In this document: positions 1 to 8,123 of the stretch, one piece after another | How the letters are laid out: each line of letters opens with the position of its first letter | How positions within the stretch are numbered: position 1 is the stretch's first letter | Translations under genes and position numbers: made by a program | The notes under the pieces: generated by a model | Database searches by the model: none | The model's input: only the letters and a program-made list of their open reading frames with translations | What the model was told of the DNA's origin: nothing | From: Hymenobacter busanensis | GTDB taxonomy: Bacteria; Bacteroidota; Bacteroidia; Cytophagales; Hymenobacteraceae | Assembly: GCF_008727865.1 (NCBI RefSeq) | Contig: NZ_VTWU01000003.1 | Coordinates: 186,001-250,000 of the forward strand | Direction: 5' to 3' | DNA length: 64,000 bases

Positions 1-969
1 GTTCAGGCGCTTGTAGCCCATCAGGGCGTTGTGGCGGGCCGAAAGGTGCTTGGCAAAGGCCGGCGGGTCGAGTACGATGAGGTCGTACTGGTTGTGGCGG
101 TCTTTCAGGAACGTGAATACGTCCTGGGCGTAGGCTTCGTGCCGGTCCTGCAAGCCGGTCAGCTCGGCGTTGCGGTTGGTCAGCTCCACGGCTTTCTTGC
201 TCGAATCGACGGAATGCACCAATTCGGCCCCGGCTTGCAGGGCGTACACCGAGAAGCCGCCCGTGTAGCAGAACGTGTTGAGCACGCGGCGGCCGGGGGC
301 GTAGCGGGCCAGCAGGGCGCGGTTGTCACGCTGGTCGATGAAAAAGCCGGTTTTCTGGCCCGTTTCCCAATCCACGGCGAAGCGGTGGCCGTTTTCCTGC
401 ACAAGATGCTCGTGGCCGGTGCTTTCGCCGAAGAGGTAGCCGTTTTGGGCACCGGGCGCGGCCTTTTGGGGCACGGTTTCGGCGCTCTTGTCGTAGATGG
501 CGCGCAGGCCGGGCACGGCCGTTTGGAGGGCTTTGGCAATGTGGGGGCGGGCCAGGTACATGCCCGCGCTGTGGGCCTGCACCACGGCCACGTCGCCGTA
601 CACGTCGATGATGAGGCCGGGCACGCCGTCGCCCTCGGCGTGCACGAGGCGGTACACGTTGGTCGCGCCTTCGCCCGTCAGGCCCAAGCTGTGGCGCAGG
701 CGGTAGGCGTTCTGCAGCTTCTCGGTCCAGAAGGCTTCGTCGGCCACGGCCGGCACGTCTGGGCCGAAGGCCAGCATGCGCACGGCAATGGAACCGGGGG
801 CGTAATGGCCCATGCCCAGCTGCTCGCCGTTGTGGGCGTGCACCGCCACCACCTGCCCCTCGGTCACCTCGCCCTGCATACGGGCAATGGCGCCCGAAAA
901 CACCCACGGATGCAGGCGGCGCAGGGATTGATCTTTTCCGGGTTTGAGCGTGACGATGGCAGCGGACAT
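1..969 (-). CDS. Class I SAM-dependent rRNA methyltransferase, RlmI/K-like (3' end outside window)
   Basis: Predicted 23S rRNA cytosine-5 methyltransferase of the RlmI family. 323 residues are visible, against about 390-400 usual for the family, so the last 70 or so are missing. The N-terminal 75 residues (LRRLHPWVFSGAI) look like the RNA-binding PUA domain. The SAM-binding motif NTFCYTGGFSVYAL lies near residue 230 and the catalytic-loop motif LDPPAFAK near 300. The ATG at 969 is preceded by a minus-strand TACCTTTG box at 995-1002. The gene is divergent from the HxlR regulator. The exact target base cannot be told from sequence. Confidence 0.9.
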   Translation of the reverse strand, partial: MSAAIVTLKPGKDQSLRRLHPWVFSGAIARMQGEVTEGQVVAVHAHNGEQLGMGHYAPGSIAVRMLAFGPDVPAVADEAFWTEKLQNAYRLRHSLGLTGEGATNVYRLVHAEGDGVPGLIIDVYGDVAVVQAHSAGMYLARPHIAKALQTAVPGLRAIYDKSAETVPQKAAPGAQNGYLFGESTGHEHLVQENGHRFAVDWETGQKTGFFIDQRDNRALLARYAPGRRVLNTFCYTGGFSVYALQAGAELVHSVDSSKKAVELTNRNAELTGLQDRHEAYAQDVFTFLKDRHNQYDLIVLDPPAFAKHLSARHNALMGYKRLN

Positions 970-994
970 GGCAAACAAAAGCAAGTGCGAACCG

Positions 995-1002
995 CAAAGG
1001 TA
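995..1002 (-). promoter_or_regulatory. -7 promoter box (TACCTTTG) of the rRNA methyltransferase
   Basis: This is an exact match to the Bacteroidota sigma-A -7 consensus TAnnTTTG on the minus strand, 25 bases before the ATG at 969. No clear TTG -33 element is visible. It lies back to back with the plus-strand box at 1032-1039. Confidence 0.6.
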
Positions 1003-1031
1003 CGCACCCGAACGCGGGGCAGTGCAGGCGG

Positions 1032-1039
1032 TATCTTTG
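1032..1039 (+). promoter_or_regulatory. -7 promoter box (TATCTTTG) of the HxlR regulator
   Basis: This is an exact TAnnTTTG match ending 32 bases before the ATG at 1072. Together with 995-1002 it forms a compact divergent promoter pair in about 100 bases. Confidence 0.6.
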
Positions 1040-1071
1040 CCCGACGGCCCGCTTCCACGTACTCAACCGCT

Positions 1072-1395
1072 ATGGAAAACCCCATCGACGCCCTCGTGAA
1101 GCTCATCAAGGGCAAGCACAAAGCCGATATCCTGATGTTTCTGAACCCGCAGCCGCGCCGTTTTAGTGAGGTGCGGCGGCACTTAGGCCGCGTCAGTGAG
1201 CGGATTCTGACCAAGCAGCTGCGCGAGCTGGAGGCCGAAGGGTTGGTGCGGCGCGAGGTGTTTCCCGAGGTGCCGCCGCGCGTGGAGTACAGCCTCACCG
1301 CCCACGGCTACACGCTCTGCCCGGTGCTCAAGCAGATGTGGTACTGGGGCCGGCAGCACAACCGGCAAAAAATGGAAGCGCCGGTAGCCGTTTGA
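1072..1395 (+). CDS. HxlR-family winged helix-turn-helix transcriptional regulator
   Basis: A 107-residue DNA-binding protein of the MarR-like HxlR family, which usually dimerises and controls stress or redox genes. The motif order fits: KADILMFL helix, RRFSEVRRHLGRVSERILTK recognition region, then the wing EGLVRREVFPEVPPRVEYSLT. There is no family cysteine near the N-terminus, so thiol sensing as in YodB/HypR is not supported. The start at 1072 replaces a longer in-frame extension from 31, which only shadows the opposite methyltransferase. The target genes are unknown; the divergent methyltransferase is a candidate. Confidence 0.9.
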   Translation: MENPIDALVKLIKGKHKADILMFLNPQPRRFSEVRRHLGRVSERILTKQLRELEAEGLVRREVFPEVPPRVEYSLTAHGYTLCPVLKQMWYWGRQHNRQKMEAPVAV

Positions 1396-1518
1396 ACCTG
1401 GCAACCGGCGCCCCGGGCCCAAAACTTCCCTCGCTGTAAGTAACCCGAAGCGGCGGTGCGCTCTTGCGCCGGGGCGCGAGCGGTGCGTCCTTCGCGGCCC
1501 TCACCCGTCTTTCCCGCC

Positions 1519-1992
1519 ATGAATACCCCCGTTTCTGCCGTCGACATTCTGCCCTACGAGCCCGCGCACCAAGCCGCCTTCCGCGACCTGAACCACGAGT
1601 GGATTACGCGCTACTTCGTGCTCGAAGACCTCGACCGCCGCATGCTCGACGACCCGCAGGGTTACATCCTCGACCGCGGCGGCTACATTTTCATGGCCCG
1701 GCACAACGGGCAGTTGGTGGGCACCTGCGCCCTCGTCTACGAGCACGAGGGTGTGTATGAGCTGGCCAAAATGGCCGTGACGCCCGCCGCGCAGGGCCTG
1801 GGCATTGGCTATTTGCTGGGCCAGGCCGTCATCAACAAAGCCCGCGAGATTGGGGCGCGGGAAATCGAACTGCTCTCGAACCGTAAGCTGGCGCCGGCGC
1901 TGGCGCTGTACCGCAAGCTGGGCTTCGCGGAAGCGCCGCTGCTCCCGTCGGAGTACCAAAGATCCGACATCAGGATGGTGCTGGCGCTGTAG
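1519..1992 (+). CDS. GNAT-family N-acetyltransferase
   Basis: A 157-residue acyltransferase with the GNAT fold. Acetyl-CoA binding motif A (AVTPAAQGLGIGYLL, residues 86-100) has the Q-x-x-G-x-G pyrophosphate loop, and motif B is ALALYRKLGF near 127-137. The substrate is unknown. The ATG at 1519 is chosen over in-frame start 1456 because the upstream residues lack family character. The gene overlaps the convergent SRPBCC gene by 23 bases at their 3' ends. Confidence 0.85.
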   Translation: MNTPVSAVDILPYEPAHQAAFRDLNHEWITRYFVLEDLDRRMLDDPQGYILDRGGYIFMARHNGQLVGTCALVYEHEGVYELAKMAVTPAAQGLGIGYLLGQAVINKAREIGAREIELLSNRKLAPALALYRKLGFAEAPLLPSEYQRSDIRMVLAL

Positions 1993-2440
1993 CCGGGGCG
2001 CCGAACACGCGGCGGTAAACCGGGCGCCGCCAGGCAAACTGCGCCCACACGAGCGGGCAGAGCAGGGCATCGAGCAGCGGCGAGAAGGTGCGGTATTCGA
2101 TGTCTTCGACGATAACGGTGCCGTCGCCGGCCGCCGCTTCCAGCAAATGCCGGTGCCGCCAGAAGCGCAACGGCCCCGGCAACTCCTGGCCCTGGTCCAC
2201 GAAGTAGCGGCCGCCGCCGGGTAGCTCGCCGTGCTCGGTGATGAGCGAGGTCCAGCGGCCGAGGCGCAACGGCCCCAGGTGCAGCTCGATTTCGACTACG
2301 TCGCCGCGCCGGCAGCCATCGAAACGCAGCAGGCGCATTTGCGGCAGCGGCGGGGCGAGGCTCAGGAACAGCTGACGGGTGAAGCCGGCCCACACCTGCG
2401 CGGGCGGCTGGGCAACGGCGGTGCGGAGCAGGAGGTGCAT
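1970..2440 (-). CDS. SRPBCC-fold ligand-binding protein
   Basis: A 156-residue cytoplasmic protein resembling the START/SRPBCC superfamily. It begins with AQPPAQVWAGFTRQLF and ends with the amphipathic helix FSPLLDALLCPLVWAQF. A Bacteroidota subfamily annotated as SRPBCC or cell-division-inhibitor-like has this layout. The ligand is unknown. The internal ATG at 2440 is preferred to 2608, because the extra 56 residues overlap the promoter region of the divergent lipoprotein and have no domain character. Confidence 0.7.
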   Translation of the reverse strand: MHLLLRTAVAQPPAQVWAGFTRQLFLSLAPPLPQMRLLRFDGCRRGDVVEIELHLGPLRLGRWTSLITEHGELPGGGRYFVDQGQELPGPLRFWRHRHLLEAAAGDGTVIVEDIEYRTFSPLLDALLCPLVWAQFAWRRPVYRRVFGAPATAPAPS

Positions 2441-2514
2441 AATTGGTTGCCAACACGGCTCGGTATGTATTGTTCCGTTGCCATCAGAAGGTCGGCGGAT
2501 TATCTTGTCGGCAT

Positions 2515-2907
2515 ATGACAAAATACTTGCTACTGCTTCTACTCTGTACGTCTTGCTCGTTGTCGTCGCCCGATTGGATACGCGGAGAATGGCAGGAGGT
2601 GAAAGCACCGGGTGACACCAGCCGCTTTCGGCGGCAGTGGAAATTCAGTTGGACGGGCGTTTACGTCAGAGTCCGTAAGACAGAACCGTGGTTTCGACTG
2701 ATGTCGATTTTCCCATTCACGTCGCGAACCGGAATTGCCGCTGCCAACCGGTACACCATTCGGCTGGATAACGCCATCGAACAAGAGCCCGACTTCGATA
2801 CCTTCACTAAGGTATCCGATACAGAGCTATTGTACCACGATTCCACCAAGTACCGAACCCCGACTTTTGTAAACGGCCCCACCATCCGGCTGGTGCGAGT
2901 TGAATAA
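2515..2907 (+). CDS. Small predicted lipoprotein, unknown function
   Basis: A 130-residue protein with an N-terminal Lys, a run of leucines and a lipobox-like LCTSC ending at Cys14, so probably an envelope lipoprotein. The rest is a compact beta-rich domain with FTKVSDTELLYHDS and no known motif. The start at ATG 2515 restores a normal lipoprotein signal. A longer frame from 2443 would bury it. It is divergent from the SRPBCC gene and 54 bases ahead of the PLP enzyme. Confidence 0.65.
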   Translation: MTKYLLLLLLCTSCSLSSPDWIRGEWQEVKAPGDTSRFRRQWKFSWTGVYVRVRKTEPWFRLMSIFPFTSRTGIAAANRYTIRLDNAIEQEPDFDTFTKVSDTELLYHDSTKYRTPTFVNGPTIRLVRVE

Positions 2908-2961
2908 TCCAGTGGTTCGGCAGTGGACGTAAGCTGTCGATTGAAGTACGTTTTGTTGCCC

Positions 2962-4035
2962 ATGCTCGAAGCCGACCACCTGCCCGGCCGCACACTTCTC
3001 GCCACCGACGGCCGCGAATACCTCTACTGCAGCGGCACCAGCTACCTGGGCATGGCGCGCAACCCGGCGTTTGCCGCCCTGCTGGCTGAGGGCTTGAGCC
3101 GCTACGGCAGCAACTACGGCAACTCGCGCAACGGCCCATTGCGCCTGCGCATCTACGCCGAAGCAGAACGTTACCTCGCCGCATACACCGGTGCCGCGGC
3201 GGCCCTCACGGTATCGTCGGGCTATTTGGCGGGCCAGATGGCCGTGAAAGCCCTGGCCCGCGCCGGCCGGTTCGAGTACGCCCCCGGCACCCACCCTGCA
3301 GCTTGGCTCACCGAGCACGCGCCGCTGCCCACCGCCCCGCGCCCGTTCGACGACTGGGCCGCGCACCTGCTGCGCCGCCTGCAGCACGAAACGCCCGAGC
3401 CAGTCGTCATCGTCTCCAACTCGCTCGACCCGTTGCGCGCCCAGCGCTACGATTTCGCGTGGACGCAGCACCTGCCCACCAACCGCCCCATCACGCTGCT
3501 CATCGACGATTCGCACGGCTTCGGCGTCATTGGCCCCGGCGGCGCGGGCATTTTTCGGGAGCTGCGCGTACCGCCGTCGGTGCGGGTGGTCGTGGTTAGT
3601 TCGCTCGGCAAGGCCTGCGGTATTCCGGGTGGGGTAGTACTGTCCGAGGCGCGTTTCATCGACGAACTGCGCCAAAGCGCCTTTTTCGGGGCCAGCTCGC
3701 CGGTGGTGCCGGCCTATTTGCACGCCTTTGTGCAGGCCGAAGAGTTGTATGGGCAGGCGCGGGCGCAACTGGCCGCCAACGTGCAGCAGTTTGCGGCCGC
3801 CACCGCTGATACAGAGTTGTTTCAGGGTGCGCCCGGCTTCCCGGTGTTTTACACGCCCCGCAACGAGCTGGCCGATTTCATGCTGCAGCGGGGCGTGCTG
3901 CTTTCCAGCTTCGCCTACCCCACGGCGGCCGATCCGTGCATTACGCGGGTGGTGCTGTCAGCTTTACACACGGCCGAAGATGTGGCGCGGGTAGCGGAAC
4001 TGTGTATGGAATTTACAGCGCAAACGCATCTATAG
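2962..4035 (+). CDS. PLP-dependent aminotransferase class I/II, BioF/KBL-like
   Basis: A 357-residue fold-type I PLP enzyme related to the alpha-oxoamine synthases (8-amino-7-oxononanoate synthase, 2-amino-3-ketobutyrate CoA ligase). SGTSYLGMARNP is the family N-terminal signature, IDDSHGFGVIG (about 181-191) carries the PLP-contacting Asp/His, and SSLGKACG holds the Schiff-base Lys at about residue 217. The substrate is not certain: there are no bio genes nearby and sequence around the Lys departs from true BioF. The start at 2962 is preferred to 2923. Confidence 0.8.
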   Translation: MLEADHLPGRTLLATDGREYLYCSGTSYLGMARNPAFAALLAEGLSRYGSNYGNSRNGPLRLRIYAEAERYLAAYTGAAAALTVSSGYLAGQMAVKALARAGRFEYAPGTHPAAWLTEHAPLPTAPRPFDDWAAHLLRRLQHETPEPVVIVSNSLDPLRAQRYDFAWTQHLPTNRPITLLIDDSHGFGVIGPGGAGIFRELRVPPSVRVVVVSSLGKACGIPGGVVLSEARFIDELRQSAFFGASSPVVPAYLHAFVQAEELYGQARAQLAANVQQFAAATADTELFQGAPGFPVFYTPRNELADFMLQRGVLLSSFAYPTAADPCITRVVLSALHTAEDVARVAELCMEFTAQTHL

Positions 4036-4211
4036 CTGTAGGCAGTCAGACCAGCTGCCGACGTCAACGGTTGTTATTAGTTTTTTGCCATGCTTGATGC
4101 TCTTTTTGCCTCGCTGCTACCGCTTTGTTTGTCCTATAATTCGCTCGGTAACACCCCTGAGGCTGCAGCAAGTACTGATGACCCTTTCGCTACATCCAAG
4201 TACCGGTTAAC

Positions 4212-4952
4212 TTGTTTATCAGTAACCGCTTACTGCCGGGCTCCATGACCATGGCTGATATTAAACGGCACCGTATCAAAACCATCCGCGAAAAGAGTAC
4301 AACCGATAGCCGTGTTTTCTGGAATATCAAGCAGTTTAACGAACAGGGGCACACGATTTATCAACGTTTTTGGACGCAGTGGACCGATCAACCCAGCAGT
4401 GGGTACAATCAGTTTTTTACTTGTATCTATTTATCCGACGGCAAAATAGCTGCGGTAACCACCCTGTCCGACAGTACCCGGCAGCAGGTCGTTGAGCGGT
4501 TCAAATATACTTATAACAGAAAAGGGCAGCTAAGGCGGGCAGGGAATCACCAGCTAGTCTACTACTCCAACGGCCTATTGCAATCGGTAGAAAACAACGT
4601 TGAAACCGAGCGTTATTACTACAACACTCAGGGTCAACTTACCCGGATCAAATTCGGTTTTCAGCTTGGAGTAGTGACGTGCGGGAACAACACCGAAGAA
4701 TGGCGGGGGCAATACAACACCAAAGGCCAGCTTGTTGGCGAAGAGTACATCGGTATGCATGGCCGCTCCTACCAACTGAGTTACGATTCTGCAGGCCTAC
4801 TTGTGCGTCGTGCAGCGGATGATCAGGGTTGGTTTCGCAGCACATACGAAAGCATCTACCAATACCAAAACGGCCTTCTGGCTCGGAAAAGCGAGAAATT
4901 AGACGGAGGAATGACGCAGATTACCACGTATGAGTACGAACAGTACCGATGA
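4212..4952 (+). CDS. YD/RHS-repeat-like protein of unknown function, possibly 5'-damaged
   Basis: About 246 residues in a visibly A+T-richer tract. It holds imperfect repeats of the form YNxxGQLxx, YYNTQGQLTRIKF, YNTKGQLVGEEY and YDSAGLLVRR, like YD repeats of RHS-type or exported bacteroidete proteins. The frame opens only with TTG at 4212, and ATG codons follow at 4245 and 4251. A different frame upstream (ATG 4090) starts with a weakly signal-like MLDALFASLLPLC and stops at 4245, so a frameshift could have removed the true N-terminus. No function can be assigned. Confidence 0.55.
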   Translation: MFISNRLLPGSMTMADIKRHRIKTIREKSTTDSRVFWNIKQFNEQGHTIYQRFWTQWTDQPSSGYNQFFTCIYLSDGKIAAVTTLSDSTRQQVVERFKYTYNRKGQLRRAGNHQLVYYSNGLLQSVENNVETERYYYNTQGQLTRIKFGFQLGVVTCGNNTEEWRGQYNTKGQLVGEEYIGMHGRSYQLSYDSAGLLVRRAADDQGWFRSTYESIYQYQNGLLARKSEKLDGGMTQITTYEYEQYR

Positions 4953-4974
4953 CGGTGACTTGACAATTCGGCCT

Positions 4975-7914
4975 CTACCCCAGCAACTCCTCAATATCTT
5001 CCTTCGTCAGGCTCTTGATGATGGCTTCGTCGGTGGTTATCAGGTCGGAAACCAGCTGAATCTTGCGGTTCTGCAGGGCCAGGATTTTCTCCTCTACGGT
5101 GCCCTTGGTGATGAACTTGTAGGTAAACACCGTTTTCTCCTGCCCGATGCGGTGGGCGCGGTCCACGGCCTGGGCTTCCACCGCCGGATTCCACCACGGG
5201 TCGAGGATGAACACGTAGTCGGCCGCCGTCAGGTTTAGGCCCACGCCGCCGGCTTTCAGCGAAATCAGGAACACGCGCAAATCTTCGGTTTCCTGGAAAC
5301 GCGCCACTTCCTTGTGCCGTTCGCGGGTGTTGCCGTCGAGGTAGGCGTATTCAATTTGCTTTTCGTCGAGCGAGCTACGCACCAAGTCGAGATGCTTCAC
5401 AAACTGGCTAAACACAAGCACCTTGTGGCCTTCCGATACCACGCTCCGGATCATGCGCACCACCTCGCGCAGCTTACCCGATTCGTGCTCATACTCCTCG
5501 TCGGCCATGCGCGGGTGGTTGGCAATCTGGCGTAGCTTGGTGAGGCCCTGCAGCAGCATAAACTGGGTGCTGGCCGTGCCGTGCTCCTCAATGCTCTGCA
5601 GAATCTTGTTGCGGTAGTAGCTCTTGGTTTCCTCGTAGCAGCTCTGCTGCTCCTCCGTCATGCGGCAGTAGCTCAGGTGCTCGATTTTCTCGGGCAACTC
5701 GGTAGCTACCTGGGCCTTGTGGCGACGCAGAATAAAGGGCTTGATGAGCGCGTGCAGGCGCTTGGTCTTGGCCTCGTCTTTCTCCTTCTCGATGGGCTTG
5801 AGGAATTCCTTGCGGAAAAACGCCTGTGAGCCAAGCAAGCCGGGGTTGATAAACGACATCTGCGACCAAAGGTCCATCGTGCTGTTCTCGACCGGCGTAC
5901 CGGTCAGAATCAGGCGGTGGCGGGAGTGCAGGTGCCGCACGGCCTGCGAAGTGGTCGAGCCGGGGTTCTTAATGGCCTGCGACTCGTCGAGGATTACGTA
6001 ATCGAAATGGTAGGTTTTCAGCAGCTCCGCGTCGAGGCGCACGATGCCGTACGAGGTCAGAATCACGTCGTAATCGGCGAACTGCTCCACGTTTTTGTCG
6101 CGGTAGGTGCCGGTGTAGGTCAGAATGCGCAGGCCGGGCGTAAACTTCTGGGCTTCGCTCAGCCAGTTGTATACCAGCGACGTGGGCATGACCAGCAACG
6201 ACGCCGCGCCGCCGGCCGCCCCGCTTTCCTTGCGGTCCATCAGCATGGCCAGCGTCTGCACGGTTTTGCCCAAGCCCATATCGTCAGCCAAGCAGCCGCC
6301 GAAATGATAGTCCTGCACAAAATGCAGCCAGTTGTAGCCGGCTTTCTGGTAGGGGCGTAGCTCGCCGTGGAAACCGGCCGGCAGGGGCTGGTCTTCCACC
6401 ATCTCGAAGCCCCGCAGCCGCTCCAGCTTACGGCTCATGGTCACCGTCGCCAGGTTGCCGTTCTGCAGGTCCGACACCAGCGCGACGTGGTGCTTCTTGA
6501 GCTTGAGGGTGTGGTGGTGGTCTTCGCTAAAGGCAAACAGCTCCAGGTACTGCGTAAACCACTCCTCGGGAATGATGGCAATCTGGCCGTTGGGCAGCTT
6601 AAACTCGTGGCGCTTCTGTAGGATGTAGGGCCGAAGCTTGGCAAACGGAATTTCAAATTCGCCGAAACGCACCGTGCCGTGGATGTCGAACCAGTCGTTG
6701 GTTTCGGTAATGCCCACCGTCACCGTTACCTGCCCGATGAAGTAGTCCTTGCCCGACGAGCTGCCCTGCTGCACCGTGAAGCCCAGTTGGGCCAGCTCGG
6801 CCGCGTGCGAGTGCAGCCACTTGAAAGCGGTGGCTTTTTCGAGCACGGCGCGACCATTCTGCACTTCCAGCGCCCGGTCCTGCAGCGCCCGAATGAACTC
6901 CTGCTCGTCTTCCAGATTGCGAATGAGGCGGTGGAACACGTAGGAATCCGACGTTTTCTCCAGCTGCACGCTCACGCGCTTGTCGTGGTTGCGCACCAGG
7001 TGGTTGCCGTAGCGGAAAGCCAAGTCGAAATGAATGTGGTCGGAGCCGGAATCGGTAACCGCGGCCCGGCGCGCGGCGGGGCCGGCATCGGTAGCGTAGG
7101 TGAGGCCCGCGGTGGGCACGTCGGAGAAAATGAGGTGCGGGCGCGCCTGGTAGCGCTCCGAGCGAATGTCGAAGCCGCGGGCGTGCACGTCGAACGATTC
7201 CACCAACGGCGCTACGAAGCGTTGGTAGTAGCTGTCCTCCACCTGCCGCGGAATGACGATAAACTTCTTGCTGAAGAAAGGCTGCAGCTTTTTACCGTCC
7301 ACATCGTTGCGGAAGTTGTGCAGCACGTCGTCGAGCAGCATCCAAGCGGGCTGGCAGCACACCATCACGGCCCCGCGGCCCGTGAAGTCGAGCTTCTGGC
7401 CGCAGTACTGGATGGTGGGAAAGTAGTGGGTATTGTCGGGGTTGCGGCGGAAGTGAAACAGCACCGACGCGGGCTCGGGCGCCACCTTTATTTCGTGCCA
7501 AGTCGGCTCCCCGTCCTTGCCCATGATGAACACGAGCTTGCCCTGCAGCCGGTCCAGAATCTGGCCCATGCGGTTCTGCACGTAGCCCGAAATGCGCTCC
7601 TGCAGCCCCTTGTCGCCCTTTTCGGGGTCGTAAATCTTGAAAAAGAAGTCGGCTGGCGTGGTCTTTTTCGACCAGAACTCTTTGATAACCGCATCTTGCT
7701 GCACCTGGTCGGTCAGGGCAATCAACTCGAAGTCTTTCGCGTCGAGCCCGTCCGCAAACTCCGGCGCGTTTTTGGCCGATACGTTCTGGTGCTGCAACGT
7801 GAGCTGCCCCTTGGCATTGAGCTGAACGACGTAGGACTCAAACAAATAGCCCAGGTACTCGTGCTCAAACAGCGAGTAAACAATTTGAAATGGCTGCGTG
7901 GTAGAGACCTTCAT
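4975..7914 (-). CDS. SNF2-family DEAD/DEAH-box helicase
   Basis: A 979-residue ATP-dependent DNA translocase of the Swi2/Snf2 group. The first half is a long bacteroidete-type N-terminal region. The ATPase core follows: Walker A DMGLGKT near residue 544, Walker B variant LDESQ near 643, TGTPVENS, then the C-terminal lobe with GGVGLNLTAADYV and the arginine-finger motif DRAHRIGQ near 918-925. Such proteins act on nucleoprotein or RNA polymerase complexes, but the partner is unknown. The stop is only 22 bases from the convergent YD gene. An A+T-rich upstream region with a palindrome (7963-7981) probably holds its promoter. Confidence 0.93.
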   Translation of the reverse strand: MKVSTTQPFQIVYSLFEHEYLGYLFESYVVQLNAKGQLTLQHQNVSAKNAPEFADGLDAKDFELIALTDQVQQDAVIKEFWSKKTTPADFFFKIYDPEKGDKGLQERISGYVQNRMGQILDRLQGKLVFIMGKDGEPTWHEIKVAPEPASVLFHFRRNPDNTHYFPTIQYCGQKLDFTGRGAVMVCCQPAWMLLDDVLHNFRNDVDGKKLQPFFSKKFIVIPRQVEDSYYQRFVAPLVESFDVHARGFDIRSERYQARPHLIFSDVPTAGLTYATDAGPAARRAAVTDSGSDHIHFDLAFRYGNHLVRNHDKRVSVQLEKTSDSYVFHRLIRNLEDEQEFIRALQDRALEVQNGRAVLEKATAFKWLHSHAAELAQLGFTVQQGSSSGKDYFIGQVTVTVGITETNDWFDIHGTVRFGEFEIPFAKLRPYILQKRHEFKLPNGQIAIIPEEWFTQYLELFAFSEDHHHTLKLKKHHVALVSDLQNGNLATVTMSRKLERLRGFEMVEDQPLPAGFHGELRPYQKAGYNWLHFVQDYHFGGCLADDMGLGKTVQTLAMLMDRKESGAAGGAASLLVMPTSLVYNWLSEAQKFTPGLRILTYTGTYRDKNVEQFADYDVILTSYGIVRLDAELLKTYHFDYVILDESQAIKNPGSTTSQAVRHLHSRHRLILTGTPVENSTMDLWSQMSFINPGLLGSQAFFRKEFLKPIEKEKDEAKTKRLHALIKPFILRRHKAQVATELPEKIEHLSYCRMTEEQQSCYEETKSYYRNKILQSIEEHGTASTQFMLLQGLTKLRQIANHPRMADEEYEHESGKLREVVRMIRSVVSEGHKVLVFSQFVKHLDLVRSSLDEKQIEYAYLDGNTRERHKEVARFQETEDLRVFLISLKAGGVGLNLTAADYVFILDPWWNPAVEAQAVDRAHRIGQEKTVFTYKFITKGTVEEKILALQNRKIQLVSDLITTDEAIIKSLTKEDIEELLG

Positions 7915-7962
7915 AACGGCAGCAAATGCGGCATTGAAATTAAGAACAAAAGCTAAGTTGTA

Positions 7963-7981
7963 TATTATTTCGGAAATAATA
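7963..7981. promoter_or_regulatory. Perfect 9-1-9 A+T-rich palindrome upstream of the SNF2 gene
   Basis: TATTATTTC and GAAATAATA are exact inverted copies around one G, 49 bases upstream of the SNF2 start in the only strongly A+T-rich tract nearby. A repressor-dimer operator would look like this. Chance in A+T-rich DNA is the alternative. Confidence 0.35.
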
Positions 7982-8123
7982 AAACTTTATCTATAAATAA
8001 TCATAAGTTTTTTTCAGGTTGAGCCTTGAACAGCTTGATACTTGAACAATAACTCCCCAATACGGCGCAGGTTTGCGCCGAGTTGTGCTAATCGCCCAAT
8101 AAAAGTGCTAGTCTCCTGGCGGA

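Noticed and set aside
31-1071. Long plus-strand frame leading into the HxlR gene
   Set aside because: It is the mirror of the rRNA methyltransferase on the minus strand. Only 1072-1395 has family motifs.
6679-7956. 425-residue plus-strand frame over the SNF2 gene
   Set aside because: The opposite strand encodes unmistakable SNF2 helicase motifs in the same gene. The plus frame has biased V/H/G composition and no motif.
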